A DNA stretch of 64,000 bases from Streptomyces sp. NBC_00285 (lineage in GTDB: Bacteria; Actinomycetota; Actinomycetes; Streptomycetales; Streptomycetaceae): assembly GCF_036174265.1 (NCBI RefSeq), contig NZ_CP108055.1:6014001-6078000 (forward strand). Reading direction: 5' to 3'. Position numbers and translations under genes: made by a program. The notes under the pieces were generated by a model. The model was not told where the DNA came from, searched no databases, and was given only the letters and a program-made list of their open reading frames with translations. Shown here piece after piece: positions 32,620-41,658 of this stretch (positions are counted from its first letter, which is position 1; each line of letters begins with the position of its first letter).

Positions 32620-33524
32620 TTCTGCTCCTTGAATTCCAGGCACGAGGGGCAGCCGATACGGCCGTTGATGTTGCAGTGGGGTGCGACGTCGGCGTGAACG
32701 CAGTCGACGATTGCAGCGGCAGCTTCGATGAGCGGCTCGGAGAACTTCTCGTCGAAGGTGACGATGAATGACTTCGTTTCCTGGGTGGATTTGAAGTCGT
32801 AGAAGAAGATCGTGCGGTCGACTTCGAGATCCTCGAAATGCACGCTCAGGTACATGTAGAGCTGGACCTGGCGCACGGCAGAGGGAAGCGGCCGGCGGAA
32901 ATCGCGCCATAGGCGGGTGAGGTCGGGCAGCTTCCCGAACTCGTCGGTTTCGACCGTGTAGCGCTCAAGAAATTCAGGGCGCTCGTAGCGCAAGCTGCCG
33001 AGCCCCAGGGTCTTGATCTCGATGAGCGCGTTGTCGTGGGGGCTGTAGCCGTCCGCCTTGCCTCCGATGCGGAGGGGGTGGGCGTTGAGGGGGACTTCGG
33101 CGTACTCGATGCACCGGCGGGAGGCGGAGCAGAGCTGGCAGCAGGTGGGCGTCTCGTCGTCCCAGAACACCTGGTCGCAGGCCAGGCAGTGCCAGTCACC
33201 TGCCAGGCGGCCCATCTCGGTGAGCCAGCGCTGCCACTTGGTGTGGGTCTCGTGCCCCTCCTGGAAGATGTTCTCCCGGGTGAAGCTGGTCTTCCTGCGG
33301 TCGGCCGGCTCGACTTCCAGGCGTAGGCGGTGGAACGCCGCGAGGTGGCACCAGTCCGGCTTCACCATCTCGCTCGGGTGGAGGACGTCCTGGCGCCGGC
33401 CGGAGGGCTTGAGGGCTTTCTCCAGGACGTGCTTTTGTACGTCCCCGTAGAGAGGCTCCACGCTCTTGGCCGCGTTCAGGTACTCGGTGAGCGCATGTCC
33501 GCCCTTTACGACGCGGCTGGCCAC
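32616..33524 (-). CDS. PD-(D/E)XK nuclease, Cas4/RecB-like
   Basis: A 302-residue nuclease. The catalytic core is GGKADGYS...ALIEIKTLGLGS (Asp and Glu-x-Lys), with a QVQLYMYLSVH motif after it, as in Cas4/RecB exonucleases. An inserted Cys cluster (WHCLACDQ...CCQLC) lies before the core, and a C-terminal set (CVHADVAPHC...CPSC) could bind a metal or an Fe-S cluster as Cas4 does. It likely produces single strands for RecA. GTG at 33524 with GAGGAG upstream. Confidence 0.83.
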   Translation of the reverse strand: MASRVVKGGHALTEYLNAAKSVEPLYGDVQKHVLEKALKPSGRRQDVLHPSEMVKPDWCHLAAFHRLRLEVEPADRRKTSFTRENIFQEGHETHTKWQRWLTEMGRLAGDWHCLACDQVFWDDETPTCCQLCSASRRCIEYAEVPLNAHPLRIGGKADGYSPHDNALIEIKTLGLGSLRYERPEFLERYTVETDEFGKLPDLTRLWRDFRRPLPSAVRQVQLYMYLSVHFEDLEVDRTIFFYDFKSTQETKSFIVTFDEKFSEPLIEAAAAIVDCVHADVAPHCNINGRIGCPSCLEFKEQK

Positions 33525-33871
33525 TGGGTCTCCTCGTTGCTCGGCGGTTCTGGTTCTCCCGGGGCGTGCCATATCCAGCGCTCGGGCATTCCGGGGTTGC
33601 GCATGCGCATATCCAGGCGGTCCTTGGCGGTCATGCCGCCCCAGATGCCGAAGTTCTCCTTGTTGAACATGGCGACGCGGAGGCATTCCGTACGGCGGGG
33701 GCAGATCCGGCCGTCGTAGGTTCCGTTGCAGATGTCGAGGGCGAGGGCTTCGTCCTCGAAGAACACGTCGCGATTGCGGGTCGGGGTGAGGGAACCGTCA
33801 CGGCATTTCGCCTCCCCCCGGTGGTGTGTCTCGCTCCAGTTGGGTGCGTTGACGACGGCGCGAATTCCCAT
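33506..33871 (-). CDS. WhiB-like (Wbl) regulator
   Basis: A 121-residue WhiB-family protein, which binds a [4Fe-4S] cluster and sigma factor to control development genes. Cluster Cys are C23, C48, C57 and C63, followed by the Wbl turn GIWGG (75-79) and a basic KDRLDMRMR. The second to third Cys are 8 residues apart (CNGTYDGRIC) instead of the usual 2. Phage Wbls such as TM4 gp49 repress host whiB2 and block septation and superinfection. The ATG at 33871 overlaps the upstream stop; GAGGAGG is 7 bases before it. Confidence 0.9.
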   Translation of the reverse strand: MGIRAVVNAPNWSETHHRGEAKCRDGSLTPTRNRDVFFEDEALALDICNGTYDGRICPRRTECLRVAMFNKENFGIWGGMTAKDRLDMRMRNPGMPERWIWHAPGEPEPPSNEETQWPAAS

Positions 33872-34185
33872 CACGTGTCCTCCTCGCGTTCAATGAGGCG
33901 CAGGAACGTTTCTCTGGAGAGGACGACCCAGGTGCGGCCTTGCATCTCGATGGCGAAAGCCATGTCGCGCAGGTCGAGGAGGGCGTTCTTCTCGGCATTG
34001 ACCAGGTCGCGGTGGGTGAGGGAGAAGCGGGCGGCGGCCGTGGTCTTGCATTCGATGGACCACTGCTTGTTGCGGACGTCGTTCTTGACCGCCCAGCCAT
34101 TTCCGCTACCGGCTACGGTGCTACCGCCGATGTCCTTGGCGAGCTTCTTCTCCTGGGTGCGGGAGGCTTTGATTCGGCGGTCCAT
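33871..34185 (-). CDS. Small PD-(D/E)XK-type endonuclease (Hjc/resolvase-like)
   Basis: A 104-residue protein: RTQEKKLAKDIGGSTVAGSG, then DVRNKQWSIECKTTAAARFS with the Glu-x-Lys signature, and AFAIEMQGRTWVVLSRETFL. Size and motif order match small phage nucleases of the Hjc-like group. A second junction-cutting enzyme beside the RuvC-like protein would be redundant, so its substrate may differ. Overlaps recA downstream start by TGATG. Confidence 0.7.
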   Translation of the reverse strand: MDRRIKASRTQEKKLAKDIGGSTVAGSGNGWAVKNDVRNKQWSIECKTTAAARFSLTHRDLVNAEKNALLDLRDMAFAIEMQGRTWVVLSRETFLRLIEREEDT

Positions 34186-35231
34186 CAGCCCTCGCTCGTG
34201 CGGATCGCGGCCATCACGTCGGCGCTGAGCTGCTGTTGGAGGTCGAGGTCTTCCCGCATGGCGCCGGCCATTTTCTTGTCGCCGTGCCACTGGTAGTCGC
34301 CGTACTTGTACCAACTGCCGTCGAGGCGAATGAGGCCGTGGTAGATGCCCTGCGTGATGAGCTGGGAGGCGAGGTCGTATTCACCCGCGTAGATCCCCGT
34401 CGAGCTGTTGGCGAAGTAGAAGCGGAGCGTGGCGACTTGCTGCGGGGCGGAGACCTTGGACTTGAGGGTCTTGACCTTGATGACCTGACCTACGCGTACC
34501 GATCCGCCAGCGGGCCGCTTCTCGTCGATCCACTCCGTGCGGGAGGTCTCCAAGCGCGTGTAGTACGCGTAGTTCTTGGCCTTGCCGCCCGGAGAGGTCT
34601 TGGGAGTGCCGCCGGCCGGTGCCCAGGCTCCGATCTGGTCGCGGAACTGGTTGACGATCAGCGCCAGGAGCGGCCGTTCCTGCTCGACGAGGGAGCGGCG
34701 GGTGGCCTGCCCCACCTTGCGGAAGAATTTCCCCGTGACCCGGGCCCCGCTCGCCATGGTCGACTCGTCCATGTCCTTGGCGTCCTCGTCGTCTGCGACC
34801 AGGGCCGGGTAGGAGTCGAGCACGATCGCGTCCACGGCCCGTGACTCGGCCGCCTTGATCATTTCCGTGTAGGCGTCTTCCATCGCGTTCGTCTCGAAAA
34901 CAACGACGCGGTCAACATCGACCCCGAGAGTCATGGCCCACTCGTGGTCGTAGCCTTCTGCGGCGACCCAGAATGTCGTGAAGTCGGGATTCTGCTGCTG
35001 ATTCGCTGCGATGGTTTTGTGGACGATGGTTGTCTTGCCTGACGATTCGGCGCCGAGGATCTCGTTCCACTGATTTCCGGGCCACCCTCCCCCGAGCATT
35101 ACGTCGAGGGAGAGTGACCCGGAAGGGAATCGGGGAACGGCAGGCATCTTCGATGCGAGAACTACCGATCCGGCGCCGTACTTCTTGTTGATCCGCGCCA
35201 TGAGAGCGCGGGTCTCATCACTGAGCGGCAT
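34185..35231 (-). CDS. RecA/UvsX-like recombinase
   Basis: A 348-residue strand-exchange protein. Walker A is GAESSGKTT, Walker B IVLDSYPALV, and the loop region SLVEQERPLLALIVNQFRDQ is typical. Sequence is far from host RecA: the C-terminal domain (YDLASQLITQGIYHGLIRLD) is different and shorter. With the nucleases it forms the phage recombination module. The ATG at 35231 has only weak upstream GGTTTGGGG. Confidence 0.92.
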   Translation of the reverse strand: MPLSDETRALMARINKKYGAGSVVLASKMPAVPRFPSGSLSLDVMLGGGWPGNQWNEILGAESSGKTTIVHKTIAANQQQNPDFTTFWVAAEGYDHEWAMTLGVDVDRVVVFETNAMEDAYTEMIKAAESRAVDAIVLDSYPALVADDEDAKDMDESTMASGARVTGKFFRKVGQATRRSLVEQERPLLALIVNQFRDQIGAWAPAGGTPKTSPGGKAKNYAYYTRLETSRTEWIDEKRPAGGSVRVGQVIKVKTLKSKVSAPQQVATLRFYFANSSTGIYAGEYDLASQLITQGIYHGLIRLDGSWYKYGDYQWHGDKKMAGAMREDLDLQQQLSADVMAAIRTSEG

Positions 35232-35288
35232 CCCCAAACCGTATGAAACGGAAAAAATACCGCACAGGGCCAAATGGGTGGCCTATTT

Positions 35289-35492
35289 TTAGATGTCCTT
35301 ACACCCGGCTGGCTCATCGTCGGTGCCGGGACAGACGTGCGTCCAAGCGGGTTCAGCACCGTCCGGACCGATGCTGGCCGCAGGAATGCGCGGCGTTTCC
35401 TTCGGTGCATCGCCCGGAGTGTCTCCGAAAGCAATCAGGTACAGGCCGACAGCGATAAGGCTGGCACCGACGATGAGAAGTACGGCACGCAT
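35289..35492 (-). CDS. Small membrane-anchored protein
   Basis: A 67-residue protein with one N-terminal span (VLLIVGASLIAVGLYLIAF) and an exported tail with two Cys (HVC...GC) that could be oxidised. Start at the ATG at 35492, with AAGGAG upstream. Function unknown. Confidence 0.6.
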   Translation of the reverse strand: MRAVLLIVGASLIAVGLYLIAFGDTPGDAPKETPRIPAASIGPDGAEPAWTHVCPGTDDEPAGCKDI

Positions 35493-35528
35493 GGGATCTC
35501 CTTGGACGAATTGGTGCCTGGTGGGGGG

Positions 35529-35945
35529 TCAGAGCCGGCCGATGATGGTCTGCGGGTTGTAGCCGCTGCCCTTGGCCTGGTGCAGCGAGACCCTCTGGGG
35601 CGCCGAGCTGTTGTTGGCGATGGCGACGCCCTGCGTGGAGTTCTGGACGGGCCACCCGCAGTCGAAGCACTGGGCCATGGCGTTGGGTGTGGGGCGCCAG
35701 TAGTGCTCGCCCTGGCAGGAGGGGCACCGCTCCGACTGCTTGGCGGACTGGGCGCGCTCGGTCTGGTACTCGCGCTGCACCTGCTGGGGGTCGTTCTGGG
35801 GCACGGTCGGAGGGGTCTCGGGCTGCACGTAGGTGGGGTGGGCCCACCACGGCGTGCCGGCCGGGGTGAGGCCGGCCTGCTGGCGGGGCTGAGGCTGGCC
35901 GCCCTGGGCCTCGCGGATCTTGTTCAGCCAGAAGTCACTGCTCAT
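35529..35945 (-). CDS. Zinc-ribbon phage protein
   Basis: A 138-residue protein. DFWLNKIREAQGG starts it, a Gln/Pro-rich middle follows, and a CxxC...CxxC ribbon (CPSCQGEHYW, QCFDCGWPV) ends with SLHQAKGSGYNPQTIIGRL. This composition is common in large Streptomyces phages near polymerase genes; role unknown. ATG at 35945 with GGAG upstream, overlapping the previous stop. Confidence 0.7.
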   Translation of the reverse strand: MSSDFWLNKIREAQGGQPQPRQQAGLTPAGTPWWAHPTYVQPETPPTVPQNDPQQVQREYQTERAQSAKQSERCPSCQGEHYWRPTPNAMAQCFDCGWPVQNSTQGVAIANNSSAPQRVSLHQAKGSGYNPQTIIGRL

Positions 35946-36310
35946 GAGTTGTCTCCGATTTCCAGCGTTCCGTTTTCCAGAAGGTGAGCGATAACGGCGG
36001 TACAGGCGGTACGGCTGACGAATAGGAACATCGCCTTCGAGCGTTCGTCGATGTCCTGTCCGCCGTCGCTCAGGTGGGTGAGTCGGCGCAGGACATCCGC
36101 CGCGACATCGGCGTGCGAAATAGCCTCGGCTGCCACTGGCAGGAACCGTTCGATGCGCCTGTGGGACTGGATGTGTTCGACCTCGTCCACATCGGGGCCG
36201 GCCGGGACCAGTCCGAGCAGTAGGCACACCTCGTCGAAATCGCTGCACGCGACAATGTCGCGGAGCATTCCTCGGAAGAGCGCGGGTGCTGAAGTCTCGA
36301 TGTCGGGCAT
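35942..36310 (-). CDS. Hypothetical helical phage protein
   Basis: A 122-residue all-helical protein (FRGMLRDIVACSDFDEVCLL, RIERFLPVAAEAISHADVAA). Starts at the ATG at 36310, 22 bp after the polymerase stop, so it is downstream in the same transcript. No family recognised. Confidence 0.65.
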   Translation of the reverse strand: MPDIETSAPALFRGMLRDIVACSDFDEVCLLLGLVPAGPDVDEVEHIQSHRRIERFLPVAAEAISHADVAADVLRRLTHLSDGGQDIDERSKAMFLFVSRTACTAVIAHLLENGTLEIGDNS

Positions 36311-36332
36311 GGTTCCAGCCTAGGTCGGGGAA

Positions 36333-38219
36333 TTATTTCGCTTCAGACCAGCGATCACAGATTTTTACGTCCGTGGTGACGGGTACGGAGAGGAGCTGCA
36401 TTCCTTCGCCGGCCATTGCCTCGTGCAGAACCTTGGCGCCTTCTTCGGCGATATCGGCCGGGCACATCGCGGCGATTTCGTCGTGCACGGTGAGGAGGAT
36501 CTGCATGTCCGGCAGCAGATTTTTGTGGAGGCGTGTCAAGGCGAGCTTGGTCATGTCGGCGTTGGAGCCCTGGATGTGGCTGTTGACGACCTGCCGTTCG
36601 GCCTTGGCGCGGCGGCCGTTGTCGTAGCTGAGCAGGTCGGGCAGGCGCCGCTTGCGGCCGAGGAGGGTACGCAGGTACGGATCCGGCCGACGAGAGCGGA
36701 CCGTTCGCAGGAGCTTGCGCTTGTAGGCGTAGACCTCCGGGAACTGCTTCTCGTGGGTCGAGAGGATTTGCTTGGCGCGGCGCAGCGAGGTGTGCGACAT
36801 GTCCGCCACCTTTTGGGGTCCTGCGCCGTAATTGATCGCGAAGGCAATAGCTTTGGCGACCTGGCGCATTTGCTTAGTGACGTCCTCGGGGGCGACACCG
36901 AAGACCGCGCTCGCGGTGGCCGTGTGGGCGTCGATGTTGTCCCAAAACCCTTGCCACAAAGCGCCCTTGCCTGCGAAGTGCGCCAAAATGCGCTGCTCGA
37001 TCTGGGCGTAGTCCGCGACGAGGAGCTTGAAGCCCGGGATCGGGTCGACCAGGTCACGGATGGCTTTTCCCCACACCGTTTCGGCCCTCGGCCAGTTCTG
37101 CACATTGGGGGTTGAGCATGAGAAGCGGCCGGTAACGGTCCCGTATTGTTTGAGCATGGGGTGGATGCGACCGTTGAAGATCTGGGTGGGCTTATCCTCT
37201 TCCGGATTTCCCAAGTACCCCTCCACGTAGGTGGAGAGAATTTTGCTGACGTCCTGGTAGCCGAGAAGGGCGCTGACGAAATCGTTGCGGCCTTTGTAGG
37301 GTTCCAGGGCTTCGGCGTCCGTGGACGGGGCGCCTTTCTTGGTCAGCTTCCGAGGCTTGAGACCCTGCTCCTCATAGAGGATCTTCTGCTTTTGCGGTGT
37401 GGAGTTGATGTTGAAAACCTTGCCGGCGGCCCTGTAGACCTCGGCTTCGGCGTGCTCCATCTCGCCGCGCAGGCGGGTGCGCAGTTCCTTGAGGGCGCTG
37501 ATGTCGACGGGGACGCCCTTGCCCATGTGGAGCAGACAGTGCAAGACGTCCATCTCCAGGGCCCACATGTCCTCCAGGCCCTCGGCCGTGATCTTCGGCC
37601 GCATGTCCTTCCACTGGAGCCAGGTGGTGCGGCCGTCGAGCCACGCGTACTCCTGGACCTGGCCGAAGGGGTGTTTCTCGACGCACTTTCCGGTGTCGTC
37701 GTGGTCGTAGTCGAGGTTGTACCGCTCGCGGTCGAGAGCCTTGAGCCCGATGAGCCTGTTCTCGTTGAGCATCCACGCGGCGACGATGGTGTCCCCATAG
37801 GGCGGGGGCGGAAATCCACGGTCCGGGAAGTACTTGGCGACGCTCAACAGGTCGAAAGGGGCGTTGTGGGCGACCTTGGTGCGGTCGGAGAAGAAGAGGT
37901 TCTCCAGCGCGCCGAAGACCTGGCTGGGGCGAAGCTGCTTGGGGGGCTCGTCGAACAGCGCCGGGAGGTGCTCCCACTCGCCGGTCTGCTTGTTTTTCCT
38001 GCGTGTGGCTTTCCGCAGGAGGTTGTAGCCGTTGGGGTGGCCGAGCGGAATGACCGAGCATGCGCCGTCGGTGGACAGGGAAAGCCAGGTGACTTCGTTG
38101 ACGGCCGGCACGCCCCGGTGCGGCCCAGAGGTTTCGACGTCGAATGCGAACCCGTCGCGCGCCTCGAAGTACTCGATGACGTCATGGAGTTGGTCGGTCG
38201 TGGTGACGAGCTGGTGCAC
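36333..38219 (-). CDS. Family A DNA polymerase with 3'-5' exonuclease
   Basis: A 628-residue replicative polymerase. Exonuclease motifs FAFDVETSG (Exo I) and AHNAPFDLL (Exo II) lie near residues 25 and 105. Polymerase motif A is VADYAQIEQRILAHF, motif B RQVAKAIAFAINYGAG, motif C LTVHDEIA. No 5'-3' exonuclease domain, as in T7-like and many large actinophage enzymes. The GTG at 38219 has AGGGGA eight bases upstream; longer readings in this frame begin inside the single-strand-binding gene. A hairpin lies directly upstream. Confidence 0.95.
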   Translation of the reverse strand: MHQLVTTTDQLHDVIEYFEARDGFAFDVETSGPHRGVPAVNEVTWLSLSTDGACSVIPLGHPNGYNLLRKATRRKNKQTGEWEHLPALFDEPPKQLRPSQVFGALENLFFSDRTKVAHNAPFDLLSVAKYFPDRGFPPPPYGDTIVAAWMLNENRLIGLKALDRERYNLDYDHDDTGKCVEKHPFGQVQEYAWLDGRTTWLQWKDMRPKITAEGLEDMWALEMDVLHCLLHMGKGVPVDISALKELRTRLRGEMEHAEAEVYRAAGKVFNINSTPQKQKILYEEQGLKPRKLTKKGAPSTDAEALEPYKGRNDFVSALLGYQDVSKILSTYVEGYLGNPEEDKPTQIFNGRIHPMLKQYGTVTGRFSCSTPNVQNWPRAETVWGKAIRDLVDPIPGFKLLVADYAQIEQRILAHFAGKGALWQGFWDNIDAHTATASAVFGVAPEDVTKQMRQVAKAIAFAINYGAGPQKVADMSHTSLRRAKQILSTHEKQFPEVYAYKRKLLRTVRSRRPDPYLRTLLGRKRRLPDLLSYDNGRRAKAERQVVNSHIQGSNADMTKLALTRLHKNLLPDMQILLTVHDEIAAMCPADIAEEGAKVLHEAMAGEGMQLLSVPVTTDVKICDRWSEAK

Positions 38220-38245
38220 GGAACGTCCCCTGGAGTCGAGAAGCG

Positions 38246-38281
38246 GCCCGCCCCGGGGTGTGGGCTTCACCCGGGGCGGGC
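38246..38281 (-). terminator. Large hairpin between binding-protein and polymerase genes
   Basis: GCCCGCCCCGGG (38246-38257) and CCCGGGGCGGGC (38270-38281) form a 12-bp GC stem with a 12-base loop, inside the 80-bp gap. No U tract follows. It could partly terminate transcription and lower polymerase expression relative to the abundant upstream protein. Confidence 0.6.
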
Positions 38282-38299
38282 GGTCGGCGGGGGCTGGGC

Positions 38300-39028
38300 T
38301 CAGCTCTCCATGACGAGGTCGACGACCTCCTCCATGGCGTCCTCGTCCAACTTCTCCTTCACCACGTCGCCCCACTGGTGGGCCTCGGCCAGGAACGCCG
38401 CCAGGGCCTCGTCGGAGAGGGGCTCGACGTCGTACTCCTCGTACAGATCGCGCTCTTTGACGCGCTCCAGGGTGTACTCGACGCTCTTCTTCTTCTGCTC
38501 CTTCTTGATCGTGAAGTACAGATCGCCCCTGTTCAGCGGGCCGCGCTTGCCGTCGGTCGCGATGTCCTTGAGCTGGCGGGCGATCTTGATCCCGGCCTCC
38601 CAGATCTTCAGGACCGGGCTGTCGGGGTCTTCCAGGGAGATGACGTCGAAGCACGCGGAGAAGCGCTTGGCCTTGTCACCGACCACGCAGAGCGGGCAGT
38701 CGGGCGTACCCCAGCAGCGCACGCTCTTGGAGCCGTCCTCGATCTCCTCGATCCAGTGGGAGTTGTAAACGTCGAAGGGGCCGTCACCGATGATCTTGAT
38801 GACGGTGGCCTCCTCGGTGACCTTGAGGTACATGTCGCTGCCGGAGGCGGACGCGGTCTTGTCCATGGCGTCCCAGCCGGCCATCTGGGTCGGACCGCCG
38901 GCGCCGGTGGACACGACGCGGCCGGTGACCGCCTCGCGCTTGCCGACCTCGAACCCGGCCTTCTCGGTCGCGGATGTGGTGGCGGGAAGCGCGCGACGGC
39001 GGCGGCCGTAGGTGCGGGATTCGGGCAT
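38300..39028 (-). CDS. Putative single-stranded DNA-binding protein
   Basis: A 242-residue protein placed directly upstream of the polymerase. It has an OB-like region (SGSDMYLKVTEEATVIKIIG), a Cys pair CWGTPDCPLCVVGDK that could bind zinc as in T4 gp32-type proteins, and a very acidic C-terminus (EKLDEDAMEEVVDLVMES) typical of SSBs that recruit partners. Position, acidic tail and zinc pair support the call, but no direct family match is claimed. Confidence 0.65.
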   Translation of the reverse strand: MPESRTYGRRRRALPATTSATEKAGFEVGKREAVTGRVVSTGAGGPTQMAGWDAMDKTASASGSDMYLKVTEEATVIKIIGDGPFDVYNSHWIEEIEDGSKSVRCWGTPDCPLCVVGDKAKRFSACFDVISLEDPDSPVLKIWEAGIKIARQLKDIATDGKRGPLNRGDLYFTIKKEQKKKSVEYTLERVKERDLYEEYDVEPLSDEALAAFLAEAHQWGDVVKEKLDEDAMEEVVDLVMES

Positions 39029-39031
39029 GGT

Positions 39032-39490
39032 CTAGCTCCAGTCCTGGACGGGTTCGGGAAGTGCGGCGCGCGTCTTGACGAAGAGTTCGCGGCAGCGCTC
39101 GGGGAATTGGGTCTGAGAGAGGAAGCGCTGGGCTCCGGAAAGGACGCCTTCTTCGAAGGCGATGAGAACGACGCCCTCGATCTGCCGCCTGGTATACAGA
39201 CGCCGACGGCCGTTCTTCGAGTCGCTGTTGTAGATCCAAGTCGCCCCGGGGAAAAGGCCGTTGGCTTCCCACTTGTAGATCGTCTTCGGGGCTCGGCCGA
39301 GCGCGTTGGCCAGGTGCGAGATAGCGAAGAATTCCCGGTAGAAACCCGAGATCTTCTTGTAGACGGGGTCCTCGTCCCAGCGGCTCTCGTCGCCGCCCCG
39401 GTAGCCCTCGGTGGGGTGGACAGTGCCGATGGGCCGGTGGGTGCCCGGGTAGACGTCGAGCGGCCGGCGGGGCGGGACGATGCCGGTCAC
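39032..39490 (-). CDS. MerR-like helix-turn-helix protein
   Basis: A 152-residue protein with a winged-helix pattern: FAISHLANALGRAPKTIYKW, EANGLFP, then a wing with RRRLYTRRQIEGVVLIAFEE as in MerR/excisionase-type domains. It may regulate transcription or act as an origin- or excision-related factor. GTG at 39490 overlaps the upstream stop (GTGA). Confidence 0.7.
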   Translation of the reverse strand: MTGIVPPRRPLDVYPGTHRPIGTVHPTEGYRGGDESRWDEDPVYKKISGFYREFFAISHLANALGRAPKTIYKWEANGLFPGATWIYNSDSKNGRRRLYTRRQIEGVVLIAFEEGVLSGAQRFLSQTQFPERCRELFVKTRAALPEPVQDWS

Positions 39491-39966
39491 GTCGTGAGTC
39501 CCCGGAAGGCGAAGCTCTCCTTCTGGACCATGATTCGGTCCATGTCCTCTTCGGTCAGCACGCCTTCCTGGAGCAGGACGTACAGCTCGTCCGCGTCGAG
39601 GGTGGGGACCGGCGGGAAAGCGCGTCGGTAGACGCTCTCGCCGCGTTGCTTGGTGATGCTCTCCGCCGCTTCGATGTCGGCGACGATGGAGACCCGGCGC
39701 TCCCGCTTGATGCGGATGTACTCGCTGTCGCCGACGGGGATGGGGAAAGGCAGGTCGATGTACTGCGACCCCTTGTGATCGGCGTACCCGCGCGTCTGGA
39801 CGGCGGCTACGACCTTGTCGCGGAGTTTGTTCATCCGCGAGGTGAGTTCTGTCTGCTGCGCCTTGAGCAGGGCCCATTCCCGGAAGGTCGGAATGACCGG
39901 GTCGAACGGGACGGGCTTCGATTCGGATTCTGGTGAAGCCGTGCTGTCGAGGTTCTCTTCGGGCAC
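39487..39966 (-). CDS. Hypothetical phage protein with long helix
   Basis: A 159-residue protein: an acidic start, a helix (FREWALLKAQQTELTSRMNK) and a beta part (GSQYIDLPFPIPVGDSEYIR) ending SFAFRGLTT. Similar proteins lie between helicase and SSB-like genes in actinophages; function unknown. GTG at 39966 is preceded by GGGAG at 7 bases. The 39967-40071 gap is unremarkable. Confidence 0.65.
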   Translation of the reverse strand: MPEENLDSTASPESESKPVPFDPVIPTFREWALLKAQQTELTSRMNKLRDKVVAAVQTRGYADHKGSQYIDLPFPIPVGDSEYIRIKRERRVSIVADIEAAESITKQRGESVYRRAFPPVPTLDADELYVLLQEGVLTEEDMDRIMVQKESFAFRGLTT

Positions 39967-40071
39967 GTATTGCTCCCAGGGCGGTGCTCGGGGGAAGGAG
40001 CTACTCGGAATGCTCCGGTCCGAAAACCCTACGAGTCTGAAAAATCCCGGCCAATCGGCCAAACGAGTGCC

Positions 40072-41658
40072 TCAGCCAGCATTTTCGATGTGCTCGGCGA
40101 GCGACTCGACGTCCATGTCCAGGGCGCCGACGCCAGTCCCGTCGACCACGGCCTGAGACAGTTTCTGACGCAATGCAAGCGTGGCCTGCACGCGTTCCTC
40201 AATGGTCTCCTCGACCACAAGACTGGTGACGTGGACGCGGTCAAATTTTGACGAGGCTCGGACATGCCGGGTGTTTCGCTGAGCGAGAACACCGTTTGAG
40301 TAGGGCAGGTCGTAATTCACGAGGTACTGGGCCTCCGGCAAATCCAAGCCGTACCCGCCCGCGTTGGTGGAGATGAACAGCCGGCATTCCGGGTCGGTCT
40401 TGAAGCGGGCCAGGACGGCGGCCTTCTCGTCGGAGTTGAGCTGCCCGTGGAAGAGCACCAGGTCGCCGTATTTTTCGAGGCGCTCGGAAAGGTACGGCAG
40501 CATCTTCCGGTAGTCGGTGAAGATCGCGGCTTTGGTGCCGGGCTCGGCCAGCATGGTGCTCACCAGCTCGTCCAGGACGGCGAGCTTCGGCGAGGAGTGG
40601 AGGTCCGGCAGGTCGTAGCGGCTGGCGGCGAACTCTGCGGCGTACTGCGAACCGCCCGTGCCCTCGTGGAACGCCACGGCGGAGTCCATCAGGAGCTGCG
40701 GGTGGTCCAGCAGGAGCCGGGCCGCCTGGAGGCGGGCCATCAGCTTGCCCTGGGCGCCGAAGGCCCCGTCCGGCTTGACGCCGGCGTAGTAAGCCGCCAG
40801 GTCGAAGTCGCCGCCGGCCTCGGCCAGCTCGTCCATAGCGGCCTGGACGTCGGCGAGGATGGCCTTGTAGATGGAGCGGGTGGTCTTGTCGAGCTGCACA
40901 TGCCGTGTGGTCTCCGCGACGGCGGGCAGGTACTTCGCGACCTCGGGGTCCAGTCTGGACTTCCGGATCATCGCGCGGCTCAGGTTCTGGTGGAGCAGCC
41001 CGAGATTCTTGTAGGAGGAGACCCCACCGAAGAAGTTGCGGTTGATGTAGGACTTCTCGAACAGGTCCCAGCGGCCCAGGATTTTCGCGTTGACCCACTC
41101 CATGATGCTGAAGACTTCTTCGGGCCTGTTCTCAACTGGCGTGCCTGTAAGGGCAATCCGGATAGGCGGCTTGAGTTTCTTGACGCGCTTGGTGGTCTGG
41201 GCCGAGAAGTTCTTGATGGCGCTGGCTTCGTCGAGCACGAGAGCGTCGGCCGGCAGGGCACACAGCTCTTTCCAGTCGTGCAGGACCGCACCGTAGGACA
41301 CGATCACGTAGTCCGCGTGCTGCGCGGCCTGCCACTGCTGCCAGCGCTGTTTGGGCGTGCCGTTGATGACGGTGCAGACGTCCTCGGCCGGGACGACCAG
41401 GTCCATGCCGCGCAGCGTGATGGTGCGCGTGGGCGCGTCGGTGAACGCGGCAATGGCCTGTGCCCACTGCCACTTCAGGCTGGAAGGCACCATGACCACG
41501 CAGCGGCGGATGTCTCCCCGGCCGAAGAGTTCTTCGAGCGCTGCGATGGTGAGCACGGTCTTCCCGGTGCCCATGGAGTACGCGACGAGAAGACGCCGGT
41601 CGGACAGGACGCGGTCGACGGCGTCGTATTGGTACGGGAACAGTTCTCCGGTGAACAT
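40072..41658 (-). CDS. SNF2/SWI2-type DEAD-like helicase
   Basis: A 528-residue superfamily 2 translocase. Motif I is AYSMGTGKTVL, motif II LVLDEASAIKN, motif III ALTGTPVENRPEE, and motifs V-VI ISTNAGGYGLDLPEAQYLVN and LAQRNTRHVRASSK. Such phage proteins remodel protein-DNA complexes in replication or recombination. ATG at 41658 with AGGAGG upstream; overlaps the primase stop. Confidence 0.92.
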   Translation of the reverse strand: MFTGELFPYQYDAVDRVLSDRRLLVAYSMGTGKTVLTIAALEELFGRGDIRRCVVMVPSSLKWQWAQAIAAFTDAPTRTITLRGMDLVVPAEDVCTVINGTPKQRWQQWQAAQHADYVIVSYGAVLHDWKELCALPADALVLDEASAIKNFSAQTTKRVKKLKPPIRIALTGTPVENRPEEVFSIMEWVNAKILGRWDLFEKSYINRNFFGGVSSYKNLGLLHQNLSRAMIRKSRLDPEVAKYLPAVAETTRHVQLDKTTRSIYKAILADVQAAMDELAEAGGDFDLAAYYAGVKPDGAFGAQGKLMARLQAARLLLDHPQLLMDSAVAFHEGTGGSQYAAEFAASRYDLPDLHSSPKLAVLDELVSTMLAEPGTKAAIFTDYRKMLPYLSERLEKYGDLVLFHGQLNSDEKAAVLARFKTDPECRLFISTNAGGYGLDLPEAQYLVNYDLPYSNGVLAQRNTRHVRASSKFDRVHVTSLVVEETIEERVQATLALRQKLSQAVVDGTGVGALDMDVESLAEHIENAG

